A stretch of DNA of 64,000 nucleotides. Source: Lepas anatifera. Lineage: Eukaryota > Arthropoda > Thecostraca > Lepadidae. Shown here in pieces: positions 33,794 to 44,300 of this stretch; the stretch's first letter is position 1, and each line of letters opens with the position of its first letter. A model generated the notes under the pieces. The model saw nothing but the letters and a program-made list of their open reading frames with translations. It did not search any database and was not told the origin of the DNA. The stretch spans positions 67,001 through 131,000 of the forward strand of contig JAOTON010001048.1 of the NCBI GenBank assembly GCA_034440635.1. Direction: 5' to 3'. Both the position numbers and the translations under genes were made by a program.

Positions 33794-36700
33794 TCACAGG
33801 CTGAGACGAGCCGGTCGGAAGCGACGTCGTCCAAACGAGGACGGTGGCAACTCCCGCCGGGCACTCGTCGTCGAAAGGTCCGAGGTCGGCTCCGGTGGTT
33901 TCGGTACGTCAGCAGTCGGTTGGTCGCCAGAAGATGGCGTCGGCTGCTCAGACGATGTTCCTGAGGGCGACGCAGGGTCCGGCGACGCCGGCGGCGATGC
34001 AGAGGTCGGCGTACCGATAGCCTCGGTGGTTGGCGAGTGGCTCCAGTCTGGATGATCGGCGCGACCGTGCCGGACCTGGGCCAGATGAGCCGCGTTCCAC
34101 TTGGACCCGTCGGAGAGCAGATATGTCGCCTCTCCGATGCGACGGACAACCGTCAGCATCTTACCGAACGGGAGTTCGTTCTTGGGGATGTGGCCTTGAC
34201 GACGCACCCGTACTGTATCCCCCGGACGCAGAGAAGACGGTCGCACTCCTCTTCTTCGGTTGTAGTTTCTGGCGTTACGTTGCTGTTGTGTCGCAACTCG
34301 CTTGCGGATGTCGGTGCTTGCTGTATCTGACGTCATCACCGGCAGACTAAGGCGCATACGACGCCCATGCAGAACCTCCGATGGAGACATTCCAGTTGAA
34401 CAGTGTGGCGTCGCTCGGTAGTGCGCTAGACGAAACCGCACGTGCGCCACAAAGGAGACAGAAGGCTTCCTGCATGCTTCCCCCAGCCACGTCTTCAGCA
34501 CCCAGTTGAAGCGTTCAACCGCGGCGTTTCCACGAGGCCAGTATAGTGATGACCGTCCATGCTTGACATCTCGGGCCTTGAGGTAATCTTCGAATTTGGC
34601 GCTGATAAACTGACGGCCGTTGTCCGTGATGAGCTCGTCTGGGAATCCCTCCCTGGCGAATACGATGCTCAAGGCTCGGATGACGTCGGACTCGACAGAT
34701 GGTGTCAACGCTACCTCAGGCCACTTGCTGTGGTAATCAGTGATGGTAATGGCGAAACGGCAACTCGGAGGGGCGCCTGTGATAGGGCCGACGATGTCGA
34801 CGCCTAGCTTTGACCAGATGCGATCCGGTAGTGGCACTGGCTGCAGCGGTGCTGGGCGGGCGCTGTGGGACAGAACTTCGCTCTTCCCCTGGCATTCAGC
34901 ACGAGCCTGGACTAGCTCGGTGACAGCGCGGTTCATTCTGGGCCACCACGCCAAGCTCCTCAGCAGCTGCTTGGTACGCACGATCCCTTCATGCGTCTTG
35001 TGGGCCACTTGTAGGTACTTATCCCTGAGAGCAGATGGAACGACGACGCGGTCCATTCCACGAAGAATGATGTCGTCGTCACGAAGCTGAAGCTCGTTTC
35101 TGGTCGCGAAGAAGTCGCGCAAGGTGTCCGAGCACTTGCGCGGTGATTCCGGCCAACCGTTGCGGATGGCCTCTCGAAGTTCGGCGAGTACAGGGTCGTG
35201 AGATAACAACGCACGCAGATCCTCTTCAGAGATGATCCCCTCGGCGTCTTCGGAGATCAGGGCGATGATCTCGTCGCTGTCAGTCTCCCGTGGACCCGTG
35301 TCCGGCAGGGGCAACCGCGACAAGGCATCGGCCATCGGGATCGAATGGCCTGGTTTGTACTCAACTGAGTACGAGTAGGGTAGTAGACGACACTGCCATC
35401 TTGCGATGCGAGCTCCTGCTCGGTTCGAGGACTTCGGTGATAGGAGAGTTGTGAGTGCACTGTGGTCCGTCCTCAAGACAAAGGAACGACCCCATAAGTA
35501 CATCTTCCAGTGCTCTACTGCTCCGACTGCGCTGAGGGCCTCCTCAGATACGGAGTAACGAGACTCGGGGCCGGTGAATGAGCGCGACCAGTATGCCACC
35601 GGTCTCTCTTCACCATCCCGCTGGATCTGGGTGAGCACGGCTCCTGCACCGCGGTCGCTTGCATCCGTGGTGACGATGGTCTTGAGATCAGCGTTGAATG
35701 GTCTCAACACGGGACTCGTAGAGATGAGGCGCTTGACTTGCTGGAACGCAGTCTCCACCTTTGACGTCCACTCGAACAGGGTATCCTTCTTCAGAAGATC
35801 AGCCATTGGTCGGACCACCGTGGCGTAAGAAGGAACGAAACGGCTGAACCAGCCCGTAGTCCCCAGGAAGTTTCGTAGTTCCTTGAGGTTGGTAGGTGAT
35901 GGCGCGTCGAGAACCGCCTCTACGGAAGAGATGAGCGGGACCACTCCATCCCTTGACAGCTTGTGTCCGCAGAACTCAACTTCGGTCAGCCCATATGAAG
36001 ACTTCTCTTCGTTGATGGTCACGTTGGCCTTCCGCAGTCGCTCCTTGACCTGACGAAGACGTTGATCGTGCTCTTGACGATCTCTACCAGACACCAGGAT
36101 GTCGTCGAGGTAGTGACCGCATCCTTCGATGCCTTGAAGGAGACTGGTCAGCAGCTTCTGGAAAGCGCTTCCACTGGATACAAGGCCAAAGGGGACTCTA
36201 GTGAAGCGCCATAATCCATCGTGGGTGAGGAAGGCGGTGATGTCTCTTGAAGACTCATGAAGCAGCAGCTAATGATATGCTGACTTGAGATCTATGCGGC
36301 TGTAGATGGATCCGAACAAATTCGTTTCCAACTCCTGGATGGTGGGAAGGGGGTGGGTCTCTGCAACTATCTGCGAGTTGGGACCTCTCAGATCCACGCA
36401 AAGGCGAATCTTGCCATCCTTCTTCCGCGCAACGATGATTGGGCTGACCCACTCTGAAGCATCGATGCGCTCGATGATGCCTGCCCGCTCCAGTCTTGAC
36501 AACTCTGTTGAGACCTCTTGTCGCACTGAGAAAGGTAGGCGTCTAAGACGCTAGGCAGTTGGGGCGGCGTCTTCCTTCAGCTGAATCTTATGTTGATAGC
36601 CTCTGATGACCGAAAGCTCATCCTCAGCCTCGACTTGAAACACCGAGTTGGAAGCCGGATGAATAGTTATATCCAAAGCCTGGAGTAGGTCCAGGCCCGT

Positions 36701-36850
36701 GATGGCCTCTTCAGCTTCGGTTTCAACCAGTTGAAAGTACACGGAGGCTTCCTTGCCCTGAAAAGCAACAACGGCTTTTAGGGTTCCTCGCACGTTGAGA
36801 GGGTTCTTGCCAAAACCAAACAGTTGCGCACTGCTGGCAGCAAATTGCAC
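33794..36850 (-). pseudogene. pol: gypsy pol: protease end, reverse transcriptase, RNase H, integrase
   Basis: One frame runs from 36850 to 33794 with two in-frame TAG stops, at 36551-36553 and 36269-36271. Reverse transcriptase blocks seen include GIIERIDASEWVSPIIV, CVDLRGPN, SRIDLKSAYH, RVPFGL and the catalytic YLDDILVSG. RNase H shows TTDASDRGAGAVL and LRTDHSAL. Integrase shows an HHCC-like region whose first Cys appears to be replaced by Arg (QARAECQ), then the DDE triad in VDIVGP, TDNGRQF and AAVERFN. A Pro/Ser/Thr-rich tail ends the protein. The second stop splits the polymerase just after AYH. Confidence 0.95.
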
Positions 36851-37858
36851 CCTTGGAACAGCTTCTTGGCTAGGTAGAAGCTTAAGATGGAGCAGGACGC
36901 CCCAGTGTCTATCTGGAGCTTGACAGCTTGTTGGACACCACCTACAGCGATGCTGACATCACACGAAATCTTCTTGTGGCTGCTGGTCTGACTGCACATC
37001 AGCACCTGGAGTTCTTCACTGACCTCCTTGCAGTAGGCTTTCTTCTGCAGCTTGTGTCACTCTCCACCAGATGGCTGCCATTGGTGACTGCCACGACTGC
37101 TGTCACCACTGGTGCTGGCACGACTACCATCACCACTGCGGCTGCGACACTAAGCTGCGAAGTGACCAATTTGCGAACAGCTGTGGCATCTGACGTTCTG
37201 AGCTGGACAGCTGTCAGATGGCAGATGACCTCTTCCACAGTTTCTGCATTTGACCTTGTTGGGCTTCCGACTTGATTGATGGGGATGTGGCTTGTATATC
37301 TTGGACACAGAATCAGGTACCATGGCAGCCGCTTCCTGGCGTGAACGCTCAAAGGCCTCAGCAACGCTTAGAACCTTGGCCAAAGTGAGGTCCCTGTCTT
37401 GCAGGAATTTCTCTCTTAGTGAAGGATGCAGTGTCTTCTCCACTACTGCGTCTCTGATCAGTTCATCAGTCATGCTGCCATAAGCGCATGACTGCCAAAT
37501 CACGAAGAGCCACCACAAAGTCTGCTGTAGTTTCGGCAGGCTGCCGGTTCCTCTGTCGAAACTTGTAGCGTTCTACAATAACATTCACTTGCGGCGTGTA
37601 GAACTCCCTGAGTTGTCTAAGTGCCAAGTCTGCGTCGGTTTCATTTTCCCGCTTTACTCCTGCTGGAAGGCTCTCGAAGACTCTATGTGCTTCTTCTCCC
37701 ACGCAGTGTAGTAAGATCGCCCTCTGGCGCGCTGCGGTGAAACCCTCAGCTCCGATAGCGGTGGCGTAGTTAAAAAATCTTCGTTCCCAAACCGGCCATT
37801 CCACCGTTGGTCTGCCAGGCACTGCCAAAAATGGCGCTGGAGGCTGGACACCCTCCAT
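36778..37858 (-). pseudogene. gag: gypsy gag and protease, frameshifted
   Basis: Gag starts at 37858 (MEGVQPPAPFLAVPGRP) and includes WPVWERRFFNYA and VIVERYKFRQRNRQ. A frameshift near 37490-37500 moves coding to the frame of 37518, which ends in two CCHC-type knuckles (CRNCGRGHLPSDSC and a second). The last Cys of the second knuckle is cut off by a TAG at 37150-37152. A TGA at 37057-37059 follows, then the protease active site LQIDTGASCSIL. Another frameshift near 36880 returns to the pol frame. Confidence 0.92.
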
Positions 37859-37961
37859 GCCTCAAAACAACGATGAAAAGAAAACGCGCGGCACAAGGCT
37901 GTTAAGGGAACTCAAAAAGATCTAAGTTTTCAAAGGACTAATTTCATCCTGAACGCCATAA

Positions 37962-38171
37962 TGTACTGTTCGGTCCTTGAATTCAACCTGACTCACGAGC
38001 GCGACCGCCGATCAACTAACCACCATGGTGTTCCACCAAGAACTGTATTTGCGCCAAAATCCAGGTATGACAACATTTAGCCAATCACTAGAAAGAGAAA
38101 CAAGTACTTGCTCACTTAGTGTAAACAAGTACCAAAGTGAGGTAACCGAAAGTGACGTCATCAAAACTACA
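37962..38171 (-). repeat. 5' LTR of the Ty3/gypsy element
   Basis: Partner of 33494-33703. Just inside it on the minus strand is TTATGGCGTTCAGG; TGGCG is a plausible primer-binding start, but no tRNA can be assigned with confidence. Confidence 0.95.
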
Positions 38172-38339
38172 GCGTAAGTTATGCCTTTTATGAAATGGGG
38201 CCCTGGAAAAACTTATTTGTCTCAAAACCGTCATATTTGTCATCAAGCGAAATATGGTTTAAGAGATACCAAATGAAGGAAATTCCTAATTGACGTAATG
38301 TTCCTGGAAGTGAATAAGTAAATCGGGCAATGGGCGCCA

Positions 38340-39060
38340 TTCAAAAGCTAAATTTGGCAATGGCCGCCTGCAGGACCACATGCCGCGGCGCCCGCTGGTC
38401 GACCGGCCTACCTTCGAGTCGTAGGCCAAACAGCGCGGCCTCAGCGGTGACTTCAATCGGCTCGGGCGGCTGTTTGAGCATCAACGGCTGAGCATACTGG
38501 CGTCCTCCCAACAACCGCCGACCAACGTACCAGTGCGCGCTCGTACCAACGTACCAACGCAGCAGTGCGGCGCTCGGGCGGTCTTCCGCCTGCAGAACCA
38601 TATGCCGCAGCATCCGCCTTTGACCGGCCTATCTTCGTGTCGCAAAGCGCCACGCCACACGAACTCGCCTGTCGGATACATCCAGCGCACGGCCTTGTAA
38701 GTCGTTGGCCAACCGGCGCGGCCTCACCCGTGACCTTAATCAGCTCGAGCGGCTGTATGAGCATCGCGTAGCATCATCGGGCCTCATCTGGGTAATACTA
38801 CCCACCTTTCCGACCCGGCCCGCCAGCCTATTTAAACCGCCTGTGGCCTTCTAGCGCGTGGACACGCCTCTGAACTACTGTTACCGGCGTCCCCCCAACA
38901 ACCGCCGACCAGCGTACTGGAGGGCGGCAGTACGGCGACCAGGCGGTCACCCGCCCGCAGGACCATATGCGGCAGCACCCGCTGGTCGACTGGCCTACCT
39001 TCGAGTCGCAGGCCAAACGGCGCAGCCTTACCGACGACTTCGGCCGGTTCCCGCGTCTAC
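38340..39060. repeat. GC-rich repeat, three diverged copies
   Basis: A block with ACCA.ATGC.GC.GC..CCGC, then GACYGGCCTA and TTCG.GTCG, recurs near 38376, 38598 and 38963. Copies 1 and 3 can be read as LVDRPTFESQAK and LVDWPTFESQAK on the + strand, hinting at a decayed coding sequence; copy 2 is interrupted. The family is not recognised. Confidence 0.55.
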
Positions 39061-40777
39061 ATCTACTACGGTGCTGGACGCCTTGGTCAGCGGCACCAGC
39101 GCCGTGGCCGGCGCGACCGGGGACATCCCCGGCATCTCGGACGTCGAGGTGGATGGCGGGGAGCCAGACTTTGCCGAGGACCGGGAGACTGAGGACAGTG
39201 AGGGGGAGGCTGGCGTCACTGGTGCCGGCGATGAGGCTGACGTCACTGGTGAAACTGACTGAGGCGATGCGCGTTCCGCCGGGGGCGGCGTGGTGCATTG
39301 ATCGTCGGTGTCTGTGTCGATGATGGGGCGCTGCTCCCCTGGGCGGTGTTCGCCCACTGTGAGGCCACCTCCATGTCTATTTGGTTTTGCTCACGTTTTA
39401 ACTGTGTTTAGTTTGTCCCGCTCATACGTTCATCATCATCCTGATTTATTTTCCACGCACCCGGCCGATAGACGTCTGCCGGGCTCCGAGACCGTGCCCG
39501 TCTGGGCGTAATTTAGAGCGCTTGCGCCGTCGGCGGTCACGGGTTCGGAGCTCGGCGCCTCCGTTTTTAAATTTTATTTGTCCACCTCAGTCGGCCGGGG
39601 CGTGTTTTAGGGTCTCTGTATGTTTCTTGTACCGGCGTAGTGTGAATATACGTATACGTGTATGGTTGTAAATTTAGAATTATTTTCTAAATTTGTAATC
39701 TTAACCTAATTTTAGTTACATTAAACAATCCAAGAACTCGAAATATTTTTTTACATTTCTTCCGCTATGTTTTGATTGCCAAAGGCCGGCAAATCATTCC
39801 AGCCCTCCTCCCAAGAACAAATGCTGGTCCGTGATGGGATGTCATACAGTCGTAAAGGGATCTTTCTTCCGTTGGGTCTTTTGAAAATATTCAAAATTTT
39901 GTGATGCTTCATGCAAATGTGAGAAAACAAAAGGGGAAAAGTGCTTTAGTTGTGGAAAAAATTATATTATTCAAATATAGTTGTCAATTGAGATATTTTT
40001 AATAGTATCGATTGATATGGCTTGAAAGCAGGGGCAAATTACGTCACTAGGGCGAAAAGACTTTGATCTTAAATATACCTTTAAATAAAGGTATCCTTGA
40101 AATTGTGCATCATGAATGCAAGATAGCTGCTTTACATGAGTTTCTATTACTTTTGTACATGGAGGGTCGTGAGTGCGTCGTTGTCGTCGGGTCGGATGCA
40201 CGGTTTTATTTTATTTCTGGGTGTCTCGTTTAAAATGGTGTAAATAAACTTGTATTGGTAAAAATTACCCCCCCCATTGGAGGAGTCTGCCCCAGCAGTC
40301 TAAATTTCTGCCCCAATTGGGGCAGGCTTTGGGCTTCCCAAGTGCCTCATCGAGTCTCCTGCCACGTTCTGCAGACTGACCTGGCCATTTGGGGATATGC
40401 ATTTCCAATTTTGGAAGGAGCGTTTCCAATTCATGTCCACATGATACATATTGACACGAAAACGATACTTAAAGCATACAAACACTAAGATGCGCAGCCA
40501 TGACACCCCCGGATTTGGGCCCCAGATAACACCGTGGGAATTGGCGTGGCAGACCTCTGCGCTAAAATGCAGTCGGCAGAGAGGAACACAGTTAAAGAAA
40601 TTCTCACATGCATAACTAATCATGGGTCATTTGTTTCCGTTATTGGGAATGTAAATATCGGGAAATCTGACTACAGTTTCCCCCACGGATGTCGAATTAA
40701 GTGGCCATTGTGACAGGCAGATCCCTAGACCAGAATGTGGTCTATATCAGACTGTCAGTTAGGGTGCACTGTGGCAT
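39061..40777. other. No recognisable feature
   Basis: GC-rich to about 39610, including the tail of an open stretch ending at 39262 with an acidic, repetitive Gly/Asp/Glu-rich sequence; then AT-rich DNA. I see no known family. Confidence 0.4.
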
Positions 40778-40780
40778 TGG

Positions 40781-40940
40781 TGGATCCAGGAGCAACTTTT
40801 GGAGGGAGTCAAACAAACTTTTTAGGGGGAGAAACCGCGATAACATGATATTTTAAAGAAAAACGGCCAAAATTTGGTCCTTGGGGCTCAAAAGATACTA
40901 TTCTACGCTTTAGTAGGGGCCAGGGCCCCTTTGGATACAT
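40781..40940. mobile_element. Possible hAT-like MITE fragment
   Basis: CATTGGTGGATCCAGGAG at 40781 resembles the tip CAGTGGCGGATCCAG of the MITE at 61008. No partner tip or duplication was found. Confidence 0.25.
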
Positions 40941-40984
40941 TTTCGTTATTACGTATGCCACCATAAGGTGCTCTCACGGTGGTT

Positions 40985-41156
40985 TCAGTGCCCGTATATC
41001 ACGTGTATGGCCCCGTCTGCGCTCCCCAATCGACGACCCTGAGTCCGCCGATGGTTGTGTTGCACGAACTGCGGACGTGTGCCACAGATCACGTGCTTTT
41101 TAGACGGGCAGGTGTGACCTGGTGGTTGTGCCGTGCAGGTCAGCTGACCTGTCACC
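40985..41156 (+). promoter_or_regulatory. Presumed EB1 upstream region with two CACGTG E-boxes and a palindrome
   Basis: TCAGT at 40985-40989 matches the arthropod initiator core. CACGTG occurs at 41000-41005 and 41090-41095. A perfect 16-bp palindrome, CAGGTCAGCTGACCTG, lies at 41136-41151, just before the start codon context CACCATGG. A CAG at 41136-41138 could also be a splice acceptor if a 5' UTR exon exists further upstream. The transcription start is not known. Confidence 0.35.
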
Positions 41157-41316
41157 ATGGCGGTGAACGTGTACTCGACCTCGGGCAGCTCGGATAACCT
41201 CAGCCGGCATGACATGCTGGCCTGGGTCAACGACTGTCTGCAGGCCAGACTGGGCAAAATCGAGGAGCTGTGCACCGGCGCCGCCTACTGCCAGTTCATG
41301 GACATGCTCTTTCCAG
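41157..41316 (+). CDS. MAPRE1-like: EB1 coding exon 1 (start of calponin-homology domain)
   Basis: Encodes residues 1-53, including [20 protein letters not shown] and [19 protein letters not shown], the first half of the CH domain. The donor is CAG followed by GTCAGT. The frame stays open to 41711 but similarity to EB1 stops exactly at this donor. Confidence 0.96.
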
Positions 41317-44300
41317 GTCAGTGCGGTATGGCTGCTGCTTTGTTTGGGGGCTCATACTGTCAAAGCTGCTTCTTGGCTAAGTTGAACGTGTGGTACCGGT
41401 GCCACCTTTTCTTGCCGTGGAGTGGGCGAAAGATTCGAAAAAAATGGAGGAAAAGTTGGAGGAGCGATTCATCACAAAGCAAATCCTTTTGGAAGTTGAT
41501 TGCAAAGTCTACTGGAAGGATTTCACTAATGAAAGCCAAAATCACAGTGGTGCAAATGATTATTGCATTCCATCAACCAAGAATAACATTGGAAACACTG
41601 CATGGGTCTGAGTATTTCCTGGCGCACCGGCCAGTGACCAACCTGCTCTGGAACCAAACCGGAGTGAGCCATTTCGTTCTGAGGAACGTGAGACCCCTCG
41701 ACCCCTTATAGACCTCTCTATTCGGTATGGTAGTGGCTATGCAGGTGTGTTAATGGGCACAGGATGGTTAAAAGCTTCTAATGATGAAATCCCGTTTGTC
41801 TTGCTCCTATCTCCTCGGACTTTTTTATCAAAGCTTGTTATTTTCAGCACCAAAACACGAATGTATACTGATCGACATGGAATGGTAATGCGTTATAAAT
41901 CTGTGTAAGGTGGATTCTATCTCTGTATCCTCTCGCCCAGGCTCCATACAATTGAAGAAGGTGAAGTTCCAGTCAAACCTGGAACACGAGTATATTCAGA
42001 ACTTCAAGATTCTGCAGGCCTCGTTCAGGAAAATGGGCGTCGACAGGGTGAGAACATGAAAGACTACTTATTTTTGCCAATATTTTATGTGTACTTCGTT
42101 AAATCAAGATCCAAATATTAATCTACGTTGTGTACAATTGAAGGATGGCTATGCTAAAAATTCCGTTCTGGATTTTTCGGTTTTAGCATACTTTTGATAA
42201 TTCTCATGGAAAGTTATTAAGACGGAGGCGGAGGGCTGGAAGCCAACAAGTGATTAAAATGGACTTATGGTTCGATGAATGTGGGTCTGCGTGTATGCGT
42301 GTTTGTTTTTTGCGAATGAAATATAGTTCAAAGCATTGTCGAAGCAAAAGTGATACCTTGAAATGGCGTCGTGGATGATACATGATTTAGGCATACATAA
42401 GCGGAGAGCTGTTCCCAGCCAGTGTGTGGTGCGTGATTTAAGCTCTCTTAGGTTTTACATACGGTGTTAGCAGACCCCGTTCAAGTTGTTTGGCAGCATT
42501 ACGTCACCATGGCTGGAGAGGCACAACAGTTACTATTCAGGGCATAGGAGAAATTGCACTTTTTCGAAGCTCTAAATACCCTATTTTAGAACTGTATCAA
42601 TAAAACTTATATAGTTGAACAGAAAGCTAAAAGATTTTTATTTGTGAAACCATCAGACGTTTTGCAAAAACTCCAGTGAAGAATATTATTTTTACAAATT
42701 TTCCAGAGCGTGTCAAAATAAGGACAGGTTCAGCACTAACAGCTGATTGCAGTAAGACTAGTCTCGATTTTGATTGGCTGTTGATTTCTGACCTTTGATT
42801 GGCTGTTGGTGGCACCTACAGCAGAAGACGATAAACACCGGTGATCTGTTGAGCGAAAGTAAACTTATTTCTCTCGGATATTAAGCAGGCCTGAGTTGAT
42901 CAAATAAATGCATGCCCTTTCAACAAATTCTTTGAAGTGTTATGATTTTTTCATTAGATTCACGTAAAATAAGCTGCTTGCCGTTGAGATCAAGGTTTCT
43001 GTCAAATGAGTGAAACAAGTTGATTTCGATTTCTGTATTCTGTATTCTGTATTGGTAAAAAACATCAACAGGCATTGCCCAATTACTGATGCAGTCATGT
43101 GATTTAAAACAGTAAAGTCAGATAATAAATACATTCAGCAATGGAAGCATTCCACGAACATCCATAACGCTCAACATTTGCACAAATGCCTATCCTGGAA
43201 AGTTCCTAAGGTTGCCGTGAATTTGATAGCATTAGTTTTAAATGTGTAGCCCGAGTCTGCGAAGAAATCAACATTACGAAATGCGTTGAAGAAACTGTTA
43301 CATGTGACGGCCACGCGGATGAAGAGGCTGCGCTGCACAGTACCAACACGCGCAAACCGAACTGCCCACAAAGAGGGAGAACGCGACGTTCGACGCGGCA
43401 CAGACAAACCGAACTCGGAAACCAGATCGGAACAATCCAACTTTCCGTGATGAAGATTAAACAAAAACAAGAGGTCATGCTGAGCAAAACGAGCCTTAAT
43501 ACTACGCACTTTGTAGTGAGTCAAAAGAGATGGATAGTCAAGCCTGGCTGACGGACGGTCCGAAAATGAGGCCAACCAGATGAGAAGTTTATGCTGCACC
43601 CTTTCTAGGCGCTTCAGGTGGGATGCAGCAGACCCTGCCCATACAACGCAACCATACTCCAGGATGGATCTTACATGGGCATAATAAGCACAAAGAATAG
43701 AAGTGTGCTTGAGTCTGACTCGGCAGCACTGGCGCGAGGTCTGAAAACTTCGTATGAGGAGGCCAAGCATTCTATTGGCCTTGGCCACGGTGTGGTCTAT
43801 GTGTGGAGCGAAAGTCAGCTTACTGTCGAGTATAACACTGAGATCCCTAGTCTCTGTACGGCGCTCCAGCGGCGTACCATCCAGTACATAGGTGGTAAGG
43901 ATCGGAGATTTTCGGAGAGAAAATGATATAACGCTACATTTATCTGGATTCAATTTTAAACGCCAAATTTTAGACCATTCTACTAAATTGTTGATGTCAG
44001 CCTGAAGGGCATCACTGTCTGTTTTTGTCGAAATTCGGTGGTACAACTTAAGATCGTCGGTGAAGCTTATACAGTTGGTTCGAATGATGAGGGGGATGTC
44101 TGCTGTGTAGCAGATAAACAAGAGCGGGCCACACACGCTGCCCTCAGGCACCCCGGACCTTACAGCGCACCATTCGGAAGATTGGCCCTCTAGTATAACT
44201 CGTTGGCGACGACCAGTCAGGTAGGGTTCAATCCAGGAGTGCGCGCGACCAGTAATTTTGAAAGATTTTAGTTTGTGAAGAAGAAGCGTGTGGTTTACAC

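Larger units (their letters stand above)
33494..38171 (-). mobile_element. Ty3/gypsy LTR retrotransposon, complete but defective
   Basis: Two 210-bp LTRs (33494-33703 and 37962-38171) bound a 4.68-kb element on the minus strand, flanked by the 5-bp duplication GCGTA (33489-33493 and 38172-38176). Gene order is gag, protease, reverse transcriptase, RNase H, integrase, as in Ty3/gypsy. A purine-rich GTGTGGGAGCA lies directly before the 3' LTR. No env-like frame is present. The coding region has four in-frame stops and at least two frameshifts. Confidence 0.96.

Noticed and set aside
36269..37152. Recoded or read-through TAG codons in the gypsy element
   Set aside because: A TAG within the second zinc knuckle and one inside the polymerase palm, together with a TGA and frameshifts, indicate decay rather than a recoding system.
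33778..37364. Numerous + strand frames of 60-116 codons over the gypsy element
   Set aside because: Antisense shadows of GC-rich gag and pol.
41317..41711. Extension of the first EB1 frame to a 184-codon protein
   Set aside because: Similarity to EB1 stops at the donor at 41317 and resumes in phase at 41941.
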